This document shows, one piece after another, positions 55,984 to 64,000 of a DNA stretch of 64,000 bases. The first letter of the stretch is position 1, and each line of letters opens with the position of its first letter. The DNA is from Salinisphaeraceae bacterium (GTDB lineage Bacteria > Pseudomonadota > Gammaproteobacteria > Nevskiales > Salinisphaeraceae): the NCBI GenBank assembly GCA_002683405.1, contig NYTH01000043.1, positions 1-64,000 of the forward strand, given 5' to 3'. A program made the position numbers and the translations under genes. The notes under the pieces were generated by a model, which saw only the letters and a list, made by a program, of their open reading frames with translations, did no database searches and was not told the origin of the DNA.

Positions 55984-56060
55984 GGTGACACTTTATGCGT
56001 GGATTGGTGACATTTTATGCGTATTTCACCGCCAAAGCGGGTGACACTTTATGTGTGGAT
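55984..56060 (+). repeat. three iteron-like direct repeats
   Basis: GGTGACACTTTATGCGTGGAT (split here as GGTGACACTTT plus ATGCGTGGAT) at 55984-56004 is followed by a variant at 56006-56026 and a third at 56040-56060 that differs at one position. Spacing is 22 and 34 bases. The repeats are near-identical and in direct orientation, as expected for Rep-binding iterons. Confidence 0.68.
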
Positions 56061-56062
56061 AA
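56054..56062 (-). promoter_or_regulatory. DnaA box
   Basis: TGTGGATAA at 56054-56062 is the complement of the perfect DnaA box TTATCCACA and lies at the end of the third iteron-like repeat, next to an AT-rich tract. This is the normal arrangement in iteron plasmid origins. Confidence 0.62.
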
Positions 56063-56297
56063 CTTTGCCAATCCACCGGGTTACCCACAGACTCGCGCGG
56101 CGGTCGAGCCGCGGTGCTTACAGCAAGCCGTTTCGCCGCTTTTTTAGCCGCTCGAGCACGCACCACAATGACGGCACAATCGCAAACAGTAATAGATATC
56201 CGTTATTTTCGTAAAATGCTGTTTTTCAAAGCAAAATGTACACAGGCAATTGACTCATAAGCCGTTGATTGCATTAGGATATCAACTTTGCCACAAA

Positions 56298-56361
56298 ACT
56301 GAAAATCGTAGTGTCGGTGGTTCGATTCCACCTCCGGCCACCATAAAATCAATGACTTACG
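56298..56361 (+). repeat. right attachment repeat (attR) with partial tRNA-Phe
   Basis: This is the second copy of the 64-bp repeat. It contains the 3' 46 bases of tRNA-Phe and 18 flanking bases. It marks the right boundary of the element and the original chromosomal junction. The 157 bases after it (56362-56518) show no gene. Confidence 0.93.
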
Positions 56362-56518
56362 TCGGGTCGACCATGTGCCTTAAGGCCCGCAGGTACAATT
56401 CGGTACACTTTTGGTAGCACTGATCGGGCGCAACCTCCACGCATCGACAAACCTGCCTGATGACAGGTGAGATCGCCCCCGCAGAACGGTTTGCTCGGAA
56501 GCAATGCAAGCAATATGG

Positions 56519-57748
56519 CTACTGGGACAGACCCGATCGATCAGGTTCGGCAGAGCCAGCCGCTGCATATTCCAGAACGGCTTCGATATCCTCTGCGCGG
56601 TTTACCGGGCGCGGGTTTCCCGCAGTGCTTGGCTGCCCTACCATCCCGAGCGCCAGCTCGGCCAGACGCTGAAACTGGTCGCGGCCGATGCCTACCTCGC
56701 TCAGCCGTGTGGGTTCGCTCAGTTCTCGAATCAGACTTTCGATTGTGTCTGCGAGACAGTCCCCCGGCAGGCTCGCCGCTTGCAGCAAATTCTGTTGGCG
56801 TTCGGCGCAGATCGGGTCTTCCGCATTCCAGCGCAAGGCGGCGGGTAGCAGTAGACAGGAGGTGCGGCCGTGGGGCACGCCAAAGGCCCCGCCCAGAACG
56901 CGGCCAATGGCGTGACTGATGCCCACGGGCACGCCGGCTGCCGGGCCGGAAATCGCCAGCCAGGCTGCAAGTTGGCATTCCAGCAAGTTGGCAAGATCGT
57001 TTGGGCTGTTCTTCAGCCTTGGCAGGCCGCGATAGAGCAGCCGCAAGCCATGGGCAGCGGCGGCGTCGGAATAGGGAGTGGCCCCGGACGAGCAGAAGGT
57101 TTCCACGCAGTGGTCTACCGCGCGGATGCCGGTGGATAGCAGCACCCAGGCGGGGGTGGAAACGGCGGCCCCCGGGTCGTAGACCACCGCGCGCGGCACG
57201 AAAAGGGGGTGAGCAAAAACCTGTTTGCTGCCGCTGGCCGTTTCGGTCACTCCGGCAAATGACGTGAATTCAGCGCCGGAGAGGGTGGTGGGTACGGCGA
57301 CACAGCGGATCGGCGCCTTGCCATTTGCCGGCAGAACTGAATTCGGATCGGTTATCTGACCGCTGTGATAGCGCTCCAGTGCGTCGGTATTGTCCAGGCC
57401 CTGCCACAGCGCCAGTTGCATGACCTTGGCCGCATCAATGGCAGAGCCGCCGCCCAGGGCGACCAGCAGGTCTGCCCCGGCAGCCGCTTGAGCGCCTTCC
57501 ATTACGCATTCCCGCGGCGAATGCGGCTGGCAACCGTGATAGGCGCCGGCAAAGCGCTGCCCCAACGCGGTCTGGATATCACGGGTGATGGCGCCTTGCT
57601 CTCCTGAGCGACTGGTGACCAGAAACACCCGCTGCGCACCGTAGTCCCGGGCGAGTGCCGCCACTGCCTCTCCGGACGGCTGGCCGTAGACAACCCGGTC
57701 CTGTGCCTGAAAATTCAAAATGCCCGATGGCGGTTGCGTCTTGGTCAT
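56519..57748 (-). CDS. iron-containing alcohol dehydrogenase
   Basis: This 409-residue group III dehydrogenase has the NAD-binding GGGSAIDAAKVMQL and metal-binding segment HAIGRVLGGAFGVPHGRT (with His), plus VPTTLSGAEFTSFAGVTE, which recalls maleylacetate reductase-like members. It oxidises an alcohol or reduces a carbonyl of unknown type. It is the first chromosomal gene to the right of the element and the last of the minus-strand catabolic cluster. Confidence 0.88.
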   Translation of the reverse strand: MTKTQPPSGILNFQAQDRVVYGQPSGEAVAALARDYGAQRVFLVTSRSGEQGAITRDIQTALGQRFAGAYHGCQPHSPRECVMEGAQAAAGADLLVALGGGSAIDAAKVMQLALWQGLDNTDALERYHSGQITDPNSVLPANGKAPIRCVAVPTTLSGAEFTSFAGVTETASGSKQVFAHPLFVPRAVVYDPGAAVSTPAWVLLSTGIRAVDHCVETFCSSGATPYSDAAAAHGLRLLYRGLPRLKNSPNDLANLLECQLAAWLAISGPAAGVPVGISHAIGRVLGGAFGVPHGRTSCLLLPAALRWNAEDPICAERQQNLLQAASLPGDCLADTIESLIRELSEPTRLSEVGIGRDQFQRLAELALGMVGQPSTAGNPRPVNRAEDIEAVLEYAAAGSAEPDRSGLSQ

Positions 57749-57790
57749 TGCGGCTGAACTCGAAGGGGTTAATGGCCCGGCAAGAACTGC

Positions 57791-58579
57791 TTAGCTGCCG
57801 ATGAACACGGGTTCGCGTTTTTCCCGGAAGGCGGCAAGGCCCTCGGGTCTGTCCTGCGAGCGGTTGTGGGCCCAGGACATCAGCAGCTCGGCGCGTTGCG
57901 CCACCGCGGGCGATTGGCCAGGGGCGTCGTCGACCAGGCGTTTCATGCGGGCCAGACCGAGCGGGCTTTTCTTCGCCACTTTGTCCGCCAGTGCTGCGGT
58001 GGTCTCGTACAGCCGATCGTCGGCGACGACTTCGTTAACCAGGCCCCATTGTTCGAGGGTGGCGGCCGGCAGCAGGTCGGCCGTGTACATCAGGTATTTG
58101 GCGCGGTTTTCGCCGACTTTGCGGGGAAGCCGGAAGGAGCCGCCGGCACCCGGCAGCAGGCCATACCGGGCATGGCCGTCGCCCAGCACGGCGGATTCGG
58201 CGGCGATGACCAGGTCGCAGCAAAGAATCAACTCCAGACCGCCGGCCAGAGCAATACCGTTGACCGTGGCGATGGTGGGAAGTGGCAAGGCCTCGATGCG
58301 CATGAACAGCGCGCTGGCTTTTTCCAGGAAGGCGTCGGTGGCGGCGGCGACCGATTCCGCGTCGGGTTGATTGTCCGCCATCCCCAGATCGGCACCGGCG
58401 CAAAAGGCTCGACCTTCCGCGGCGAACACCAGCACCCGCGTGTCGCTATCGAGCCTGTCGAGGGTGTGGGCCATTTCATCCAGCATGCGGTCAGACAGTG
58501 CGTTGAGGCTCGCCGGGCGATTCAGGGTCAACCACATGACCTTGCCATGATGTTCAAGCTTGATGTCCTGATATTGCAT
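57791..58579 (-). CDS. enoyl-CoA hydratase/isomerase family protein
   Basis: This 262-residue crotonase-fold protein has the oxyanion-hole segments GRAFCAGADLGM and GIALAGGLELILCCD (first catalytic Glu). The second catalytic Glu of true hydratases, which lies before PGAGGSFRL, is not visible; a His occupies the aligned position. The exact reaction (hydration, isomerisation or other) is therefore open. The start MQYQDI at 58579 is preferred to the ATG 54 bases upstream. It follows the ligase gene by 4 bases. Confidence 0.86.
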   Translation of the reverse strand: MQYQDIKLEHHGKVMWLTLNRPASLNALSDRMLDEMAHTLDRLDSDTRVLVFAAEGRAFCAGADLGMADNQPDAESVAAATDAFLEKASALFMRIEALPLPTIATVNGIALAGGLELILCCDLVIAAESAVLGDGHARYGLLPGAGGSFRLPRKVGENRAKYLMYTADLLPAATLEQWGLVNEVVADDRLYETTAALADKVAKKSPLGLARMKRLVDDAPGQSPAVAQRAELLMSWAHNRSQDRPEGLAAFREKREPVFIGS

Positions 58580-58583
58580 GGGG

Positions 58584-60140
58584 CTAGTCCTGCTTCTGCT
58601 CAGCGCGTGAGTTGAAGTCGTCTCGGATCTCACGTTTGAGTACTTTGCCTACCGGGCTTCGGGGCAGGGCCTCCCAGGCCTCGATTACCTTGGGTGCCTT
58701 GACGCTGCCCACTCGTTCCTTGCAGAAGGCGATCAACTCCACCTCGTCGAATATCGCGCCAGGTTTGAGTTCGATGGCCGCCGTGACACGTTCACCCCAT
58801 TTTTCGTCGGCTACGCCGATCACCGCACAGTCCTGCACGCTCGGGTGCATCCACAGAGCTTGTTCGACTTCACTGGGGTAGACGTTGAAGCCCCCGGAGA
58901 TGATCAGATCTTTCTTTCGATCTACGATGTAGATGTAGCCGTCGGCGTCTTTGACGCCCACGTCGCCGCTGTGATGCCAGCCCCATTGGCTGGCCTCTTC
59001 GGTGGCTTCGGGGTTCTTGTAGTAGCCGGTCATGCGCAGATTGCTGCGGCTGACGATTTCGCCCGGCTCGTCGGGTCCGAGAATATTGCCCTCGTCGTCC
59101 ATGATCTCCACCCAGGCCAGCGGTCCGGCCCGGCCGGCGCTGCGCAGGCGGCCCACCTTGGTCGGGTCTGTCAGGGCTTCGGCGTGCTCGGCGGCGCTCA
59201 TGAAGGTCACCACCATCAGTACCTCGGTCTGGCCATAGGTCTGAGTCATCACCGGCCCGAAAATCTCGGTGGCTTCGCGCAGCTTTTGCTCTGACATGGG
59301 TGCGGCGCCGTAGAGGAAATAACGTAGCGACGAATAATCGAATTCCCGCACCCGCGGGTGGGCGAGCATCATATAGATCAGGGTGGGCGGGGCGAACACC
59401 GTGGTGGCCTGGTGCTCGTGAATGGCCTCGAGAATGGCAAGCGGATCTGGCTTTTCCAGTAGTACGTGAGTACCTCCCCAAGGCAGCAGGCTGCCGGAGA
59501 GACAGCCTGCGGCATGAGTAAGCGGTGCCGCGACGATGTGTACTGGTGGTCTGTCATAGGGCATCACCGCCATGTAGCTGGCAATCATCGTTTCCCAGGC
59601 CAGGTTGGGCAGGGCCACGCCTTTGGGCCGCCCGGTCGTGCCGCTGGTGGTCAACATCACGGCGGTATCCAGAGCGCCTTTTACGAAGTACGTTGCATCG
59701 GGGCCCTCGAGTGGCGCCCAGTCTTGCAGGGCCGGCGCGATGGGGGTTTCGCGGTCCAGACAGACCAGCCCCTTGAGTTCTGGCATCTGCTCGCGCATTT
59801 GTTGAGCTTCGTCGATCTTGCTGCTGTGGAAAAACAACCACTCGGCATCCATGCGTTGCAGGATCTCGATATTTTCGTAAACGCTATTGCGTACATTCAG
59901 CGGCAGCCAGATACAGCCGGCGCGCAGAATGCCGAATTGCGCTGCGTAGCCTTCGGCACTGTTGGGCCCATAGGTAACCACCTTTGAGTCCGGGCCTAGA
60001 CCGGCAGCCATCAATGCGTTGGCGATGCGGTGGGTCCAGGCCTTGGTGTCAGCGTAGGTCCATGCGCGCCCCGGTTCGTGAATAAGGATGTTTCCTGGGT
60101 AACGCTCTGCGCCACGGTCAAAGAAATCGATATAACGCAT
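58584..60140 (-). CDS. acyl-CoA ligase (AMP-binding)
   Basis: This 518-residue adenylate-forming enzyme activates an acid to its CoA thioester. Core motifs are TTSGTTGRPKGV (A3), YGQTE (A5), SGDVGVKDADGY (A7), VDRKKDLIISGGFNVYP (A8) and PRSPVGKVLKR with the catalytic Lys (A10). The acid specificity is not apparent. It is in a minus-strand operon with SDR, MBL-fold and acyl-CoA dehydrogenase genes, so it should feed an acyl-CoA breakdown route. Confidence 0.92.
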   Translation of the reverse strand: MRYIDFFDRGAERYPGNILIHEPGRAWTYADTKAWTHRIANALMAAGLGPDSKVVTYGPNSAEGYAAQFGILRAGCIWLPLNVRNSVYENIEILQRMDAEWLFFHSSKIDEAQQMREQMPELKGLVCLDRETPIAPALQDWAPLEGPDATYFVKGALDTAVMLTTSGTTGRPKGVALPNLAWETMIASYMAVMPYDRPPVHIVAAPLTHAAGCLSGSLLPWGGTHVLLEKPDPLAILEAIHEHQATTVFAPPTLIYMMLAHPRVREFDYSSLRYFLYGAAPMSEQKLREATEIFGPVMTQTYGQTEVLMVVTFMSAAEHAEALTDPTKVGRLRSAGRAGPLAWVEIMDDEGNILGPDEPGEIVSRSNLRMTGYYKNPEATEEASQWGWHHSGDVGVKDADGYIYIVDRKKDLIISGGFNVYPSEVEQALWMHPSVQDCAVIGVADEKWGERVTAAIELKPGAIFDEVELIAFCKERVGSVKAPKVIEAWEALPRSPVGKVLKREIRDDFNSRAEQKQD

Positions 60141-60170
60141 AAATGCCTCCAGGGCCGGATCAGGATATTT

Positions 60171-61028
60171 TCAAGCTTCCGGAGAAGTGGACGGGTTCGG
60201 AGCGAACGCAGGAGGCATGCCCTGGTCGATCACCGCCTGCATTCGTGCGGCGACCGCCGATTTGAACTCCGGGTGGGGCAGCACGTAGAACCGACGCGCC
60301 TGGGCTGCGTCCAGGGTGAGTTCAGCTATCGCATCAGTACTCAGCCGTCCACTTTCTAGAGCATGACCCAACCGTTTCAGGTAGGCCTGTGATTTGGGGT
60401 TGGCCTCTGCCAATTCGGCTGGACGTAGTTTCTCGCAGTCAGCCAGGTTGGTATCCACGTAGGCTGGACAGAGTACCGATACGCCCACATCAGCGTTGCT
60501 CGCCGCAAGCTCCAGGTGCAGGCACTCGGATGTGGCGACCACGGCATGCTTGCTAGCGGTGTAAGCGGCCATTCCGCCCACTGGAATCAGGCCGGCAACA
60601 GAGGCAGTGTTCACGATCTGTGCGGCACTGCACTGTTCAAGCATGCGCGGTAGAAAACTCTGAATACCGTGCACCACACCCATCAAATTGACGTTCATGA
60701 CCCAGCGCCAGTCGGCGGCTGTGCTGGTCAGTAGCGGGCCGGCGGGCGCAACTCCTGCGTTGTTGCATAGCAGGGCGACGCTGTCGAAGCGATCGAAGGC
60801 GACGTCGGCCAGCTTCTTGACATCGCTAGCCCGAGATACATCACAGAGTTGTGTTTCCACTACTGCGGCACCCGCTGCGGCGGCAAGCCGTTGGGTGTCG
60901 GCCAGCCCGGGTTCGCTGACATCGGCCAGCAGCAAGCCCATGCTCCGTCGGGCGCTGGCCAGTGCCAGTGCCCGGCCGATTCCGCTGCCCGCCCCTGTGA
61001 TCACTGCGCTGGCGCCTTGAAGTTTCAT
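60171..61028 (-). CDS. SDR family oxidoreductase
   Basis: This 285-residue classical SDR has TGAGSGIG (residues 11-18), NNAG (about 90-93), Ser in NTASVAG and the YTASK pair. The longer C-terminus (SQAYLKRLGHALESG) is common in acyl or hydroxy-acid dehydrogenases. Its stop is 31 bases before the ligase start, and its ATG overlaps the MBL gene end (TGATG-type). It is likely to oxidise a hydroxyacyl intermediate, but this is inference. Confidence 0.88.
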   Translation of the reverse strand: MKLQGASAVITGAGSGIGRALALASARRSMGLLLADVSEPGLADTQRLAAAAGAAVVETQLCDVSRASDVKKLADVAFDRFDSVALLCNNAGVAPAGPLLTSTAADWRWVMNVNLMGVVHGIQSFLPRMLEQCSAAQIVNTASVAGLIPVGGMAAYTASKHAVVATSECLHLELAASNADVGVSVLCPAYVDTNLADCEKLRPAELAEANPKSQAYLKRLGHALESGRLSTDAIAELTLDAAQARRFYVLPHPEFKSAVAARMQAVIDQGMPPAFAPNPSTSPEA

Positions 61029-61906
61029 CAGCCCGGCTCGGCTACGAATTTCCAGTTATTCCCATCCGGCTCGATACGCCCGACGGTGGTGTCGGCAATA
61101 TGCGTGCCGATGAACCTGACCGACGTATTCTGATAGCGCGTGAAGAAATCGCGACGGGTCCGGGCTTCCTGCGCGGGGTCACTACAGAAATTGCTGGTGA
61201 TATCCGGATTGGCGCATTGCAAAGGGCTGTAGATGAGGTCCCCCGTGATAAGCGCCTCCTGCCCGCCGGAGTCAAGGTGGATGCAGACATGCCCGGGCGT
61301 GTGGCCGGGGGAGAATTCCAGGCGCACGCCGGGAACGAGTTCGTGGTCTGCGGCCACCAGATCTACCAGCCCCGCGTCGATAACCGGTTTCACCGAATCA
61401 TCGAAGACATTGGCGTTCTCGCCCTCGTTGGGCTGGACTTTCCAGTACTCGTATTCCTTTTCTACGAACACGTACCGCGCCTGGGTGAATGTGGGCACCC
61501 ATTTGCCGTCCACCAGCCTGGTGTTCCACCCGCAGTGGTCGATATGCAGATGGGTGCAGACCACCATGTCGATCGACTCGGCCGGAAATCCGGCCCGGGC
61601 GAGGTCTTCCAGGAAGGGGTTGTCCAGGTGGCTGAAAAAATCGCTCATGCGCGGCTTGTCGTTGCCCACCCCGGTATCCACCAGAATGGTCTTGCCGCCG
61701 GCCTCGATCACGAACGATTGAATGGTCATCAACAGGTTGCCTTCGTCGTCGGCGTAGCCCGGCCGCAGCCAGTCGTAGCCCTTGACGTCTTCGGCCGTCA
61801 CGTTCGTCAGCAGCCAATCCGGCGGGATTTGGATTCCAGCAATCTCGGGTACGCGGGTTACGCGTATGTCGCCGATTTTCCAGCTCTTGATGTCATTCTT
61901 GGCCAT
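61028..61906 (-). CDS. MBL-fold metallo-hydrolase
   Basis: This 292-residue protein has the metallo-beta-lactamase motif HLHIDHCGWN (about residue 117), SPGHTPGHVCIHL with a metal-binding His and ITGDLIYSP with the bridging Asp. This binuclear zinc pattern is typical of lactonases and thioesterase-like hydrolases. In this cluster it could cleave a CoA thioester or lactone. It is coupled to the SDR gene by overlap, and lies between it and the acyl-CoA dehydrogenase gene. Confidence 0.88.
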   Translation of the reverse strand: MAKNDIKSWKIGDIRVTRVPEIAGIQIPPDWLLTNVTAEDVKGYDWLRPGYADDEGNLLMTIQSFVIEAGGKTILVDTGVGNDKPRMSDFFSHLDNPFLEDLARAGFPAESIDMVVCTHLHIDHCGWNTRLVDGKWVPTFTQARYVFVEKEYEYWKVQPNEGENANVFDDSVKPVIDAGLVDLVAADHELVPGVRLEFSPGHTPGHVCIHLDSGGQEALITGDLIYSPLQCANPDITSNFCSDPAQEARTRRDFFTRYQNTSVRFIGTHIADTTVGRIEPDGNNWKFVAEPG

Positions 61907-61930
61907 GATCTCCTCCTTGAATTTTCGTAG

Positions 61931-63067
61931 TCAGGCGTTGTACAGCGTGCGTGCAATAAGCATGCGCTGGATGTCGTTGGTGCCTTCATAGATCTGGCAC
62001 ACCCGCACGTCGCGGTATATGCGTTCCACGGCAAAGTCGCGGGTATAGCCATAGCCGCCGTGGATCTGGATGGCGTCCGAGCAAACCTTCTCTGCCATTT
62101 CGCCCGCGTACAGCTTGGCGATGGCCGCCTCCTGCAGACAGGGTTTGCCGGCGTCGAGCAGGCCAGCGGCGTGGTAAACATACTGGCGAGCTACTTCGAT
62201 GCGCATTTTCATATCGGCTAGACGGAAGGCCACCGCCTGGTGCTCGATAATGGGCTTGCCGAAACTGGTCCGCTCGCGGGCATAGGCCAGGGCATGCTCA
62301 AAAGCCGCGCGGGCCATGCCCACGGCTTGCGCCGCGATGGACACCCGACCGTCGGCCAACACTTCAAGAATGGAGGACAGCGCGCGGCCCCGCTCGCCCA
62401 TCATCAGATCTTGCGGCACCCGACAGTTCTCTAGTGTGATCAGAGCTGTGTCGGAGACATGCTGGCCCAGCTTTTCTTCTACCCGGCTTACGGTGAAACC
62501 GGGCGTATCCGTGGGCACCAAAAACAGGCTGATGCCGTGTTTACCTGCCTCGGGATCCGTTACTGCTGCGACGATTGCCAAGCCGGCACGCTTGCCGTTG
62601 GTGACGAATTGCTTGCTGCCATTCAGAACCCAGTGATCGCCGTCGCGACTCGCGCGGGTACGGATGGCAGCAGCGTCCGAGCCAGTGTGCGGCTCGGTGA
62701 GACAAAACGCCCCAATCATTTCACCCCGCGCCATGGCTGGCAGAAATTGCTGTTGCTGCGCCGGGTTGGCCAGTTTCCGGATCGGAGCGCAAGTTCCCAG
62801 GTTGTGTACGTGCACTAAGGTAGAAATACCGCCGTCGCCGGCGGCGATTTCCTCGATGGCAGTCATGAAGGCGGTGAAGGAAATGGCTGAGCCGCCATGC
62901 GCCTCGGGCACCAGCATGCCGAACAGGCCCAGCCGGGCCATTTCGTCGAGGACCGACTGCCCCAGCGGCTCACCACGATCCCAGGCCATTGCCGCAGGCG
63001 CCAGTACCTCGCGGGCAAAGCGCCGGGTCATGTCCTGAATCATCAGGCTATCTGCATCCAGTTCCAT
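61931..63067 (-). CDS. acyl-CoA dehydrogenase
   Basis: This 378-residue flavoprotein has the FAD-binding CLTEPHTGSDAAAIRT segment, the SDTALITLENCRVP region, and the catalytic Glu in IYEGTNDIQRMLIAR. It dehydrogenates an acyl-CoA at the alpha-beta position. It is the first gene of the minus-strand cluster; the promoter lies in the 123-base divergent region upstream. A start codon at 63067 (MELDADS) is usual for the family. Confidence 0.93.
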   Translation of the reverse strand: MELDADSLMIQDMTRRFAREVLAPAAMAWDRGEPLGQSVLDEMARLGLFGMLVPEAHGGSAISFTAFMTAIEEIAAGDGGISTLVHVHNLGTCAPIRKLANPAQQQQFLPAMARGEMIGAFCLTEPHTGSDAAAIRTRASRDGDHWVLNGSKQFVTNGKRAGLAIVAAVTDPEAGKHGISLFLVPTDTPGFTVSRVEEKLGQHVSDTALITLENCRVPQDLMMGERGRALSSILEVLADGRVSIAAQAVGMARAAFEHALAYARERTSFGKPIIEHQAVAFRLADMKMRIEVARQYVYHAAGLLDAGKPCLQEAAIAKLYAGEMAEKVCSDAIQIHGGYGYTRDFAVERIYRDVRVCQIYEGTNDIQRMLIARTLYNA

Positions 63068-63190
63068 CGGAAGCGCACCAATATACTGTTTAGTCTATTA
63101 TTCTACTTATGAGTAACATAAGCTCATTCAAGTCCGCAACGTTCAGTAGTCTCGGACTGATTCATGACCCGTCACAATCAGGAGCAAGAC
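63068..63190. promoter_or_regulatory. divergent promoter region between acyl-CoA dehydrogenase and CoA-transferase genes
   Basis: This 123-base AT-rich stretch separates two divergent catabolic genes. It contains the AT-rich block ATATACTGTTTAGTCTATT (around 63081-63099), which could be a regulator site. A GGAG site lies 7 bases before the CoA-transferase ATG. No operator was recognised with confidence. Confidence 0.4.
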
Positions 63191-64000
63191 ATGAGTAAAC
63201 CACTGGAAGGGCTGCGAATTTTGTCCCTGGCAGAGCAATATCCGGGGCCATACGCAACACTGCTACTCGCTGATCTGGGCGCGGATGTGATTCTAGTGGA
63301 GCGACCGAGCGGCGGTGACCCTGCCCGCGGCTTTCCGGAATTCTTCGCGGCGTTGAACCGCAACAAGCGCAGCATTTGTCTCGATCTGAAATCAGACGCG
63401 GGACGTGATTCTTTGTGCCGCCTTGCCTGTGACGCCGATGTGTTGCTGGAAGGCTACCGGCCCGGTGTGATGCGACGCTTGGGACTGGATTACGAAAGTT
63501 TGGCCGCCAACAATCCGCGTTTGGTGTATGTCTCCATCACCGGCTTCGGTCAGGATGGCCCCTACCGCGATCGGCCCGCGCATGACTTGTCGTACCAGGC
63601 GATGGCCGGACTATTGTTTCGGCAGGCGGATTCGCCCGGCGTGGTCCCGGACCTGACGATTGGTGACCTGTCCTCGGCCATGTTCGCTACCGTGGCGGTG
63701 CTGGCCGCACTACAGCAGCGGCAGCGTACCGGCCGCGGCACCTACGTCGATGTATCGATGACTGACGGGTTGGTGTCCTGGATGGGCACGCAGCTCGGTG
63801 CGGTGCTCAATGACGGACCACTATTCGAGCCTGATCGTGAGCCCGCATACGGCGTATACCGTTGTTCGGACGACCGTTGCCTGAGCCTGAGTATTGCCCA
63901 TGAGGACGGTTTCTGGACCCGGCTGTGCGAGGTGCTGGAATTGCCGGACATTGCGGCGCTCAAGCATGCCGAGCGTATTACCCGCACGGCGGAATTACGT
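63191..64000 (+). CDS. CaiB/BaiF family CoA-transferase (5' part)
   Basis: The first 270 residues of a family III CoA-transferase are present; the gene runs off the window end. It opens LEGLRILSLAEQYPGPYATLLL, broken here as LEGLRILSLAEQYPG plus PYATLLLADLGADV. It then shows NRNKRSICLDLKS, LLEGYRPGVMRRLGLDYE and ITGFGQDGPYRDRPAHDLSYQA. A DLTIGDLSSA segment carries the predicted catalytic Asp. These enzymes transfer CoA between acids. The GGAGC site 7 bases upstream supports the ATG at 63191. It is divergent from the acyl-CoA dehydrogenase and probably acts in the same pathway. Confidence 0.92.
   Translation, partial: MSKPLEGLRILSLAEQYPGPYATLLLADLGADVILVERPSGGDPARGFPEFFAALNRNKRSICLDLKSDAGRDSLCRLACDADVLLEGYRPGVMRRLGLDYESLAANNPRLVYVSITGFGQDGPYRDRPAHDLSYQAMAGLLFRQADSPGVVPDLTIGDLSSAMFATVAVLAALQQRQRTGRGTYVDVSMTDGLVSWMGTQLGAVLNDGPLFEPDREPAYGVYRCSDDRCLSLSIAHEDGFWTRLCEVLELPDIAALKHAERITRTAELR

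Larger units (their letters stand above)
55825..56297. other. non-coding right end of the element, likely origin region
   Basis: This 473-base stretch has no convincing gene. It contains a direct repeat CTATAGGA (55901-55908 and 55910-55917), three iteron-like repeats, a DnaA box and an AT-rich tract (about 56170-56297). These features fit a plasmid replication origin served by the Rep protein at 49579-50472. Confidence 0.5.
44050..56361. mobile_element. integrative plasmid/mobilizable element in tRNA-Phe
   Basis: A 12.3-kb element lies between perfect 64-bp direct repeats (44050-44113 and 56298-56361), made of the tRNA 3' half plus 18 flanking bases. It has a tyrosine integrase next to the tRNA, a plasmid-type Rep with an upstream HTH protein, and iteron-like repeats with a DnaA box at the right end. 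It also has VirB6- and VirB5-type genes, an amidase cassette, ParD-like, ATPase and two HigA-like genes, plus several tiny proteins. No relaxase, coupling protein or other VirB components are visible, so it is not self-conjugative as seen. GC content is uneven, with AT-richer stretches (53.6-54.6 kb, 55.9-56.3 kb), which supports foreign origin. Confidence 0.88.

Noticed and set aside
55984-56060. CRISPR array
   Set aside because: Only three repeats with unequal, short spacing and no cas genes; plasmid iterons explain it better.

Overview
The window is high-GC bacterial chromosome carrying one integrated mobile element. The gene order gmk-rpoZ-spoT-ridA-recG, YggX next to MutY, MntP, HemW, a type II citrate synthase and a DUF6763 protein all point to a gammaproteobacterium. 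A lower mevalonate pathway in this setting is unusual, because most gammaproteobacteria use the MEP route. That would fit an environmental lineage near Nevskiales, Salinisphaerales or Xanthomonadales, but the placement is inference only.

Layout. 1-5.2 kb: a CbiM-like fragment at the left edge, mntP, a hemE gene with an in-frame amber codon, a YihG-like acyltransferase, two tiny membrane proteins, a YiiD-type thioesterase and an SDR. 5.2-12.2 kb (minus strand): gltA, a short malic enzyme, and the operon rph-rdgB-hemW-CPXCG protein-M48 protease. 12.3-22.5 kb: yicC followed by degenerate 65-bp repeats, two oxidoreductases, then gmk-rpoZ-spoT-M28 peptidase-ridA-recG. 22.5-29 kb: a CASTOR/POLLUX-like channel tail to tail with an MscS channel, comF, and bioB-bioF behind a clear BirA operator. 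29-34.8 kb (minus strand): mvaD, phosphomevalonate kinase, an HMG-CoA reductase-mevalonate kinase fusion, idi and ispA, which together take HMG-CoA to farnesyl diphosphate. 34.9-43.8 kb: DUF6763, a multi-hairpin intergenic element, an aldo/keto reductase, prkB, trmB, thiG/thiS, an AsmA protein, an SRPBCC protein, mutY and yggX.

44.0-56.4 kb: a 12.3-kb element integrated in the 3' end of tRNA-Phe(GAA), bounded by perfect 64-bp direct repeats. It holds a tyrosine integrase, a plasmid-type Rep preceded by an HTH protein, iteron-like repeats with a DnaA box, only two type IV secretion genes (VirB6 and VirB5 types), a Tae4-like peptidoglycan amidase between a lipoprotein and a small membrane protein, a ParD-like protein, a P-loop ATPase, two tandem HigA-like proteins with no visible toxin, and a run of micro-proteins. 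It reads as an integrative plasmid or mobilizable element that carries its own replicon.

56.5-64 kb: a minus-strand CoA-thioester catabolic cluster (Fe-type alcohol dehydrogenase, crotonase-family protein, acyl-CoA ligase, SDR, MBL-fold hydrolase, acyl-CoA dehydrogenase) with a divergent CaiB/BaiF CoA-transferase cut by the window end.

The items most worth a second look are the reductase-kinase fusion, the orphan amidase cassette in the island, the amber codon in hemE and the hairpin array at 35.4-35.6 kb.
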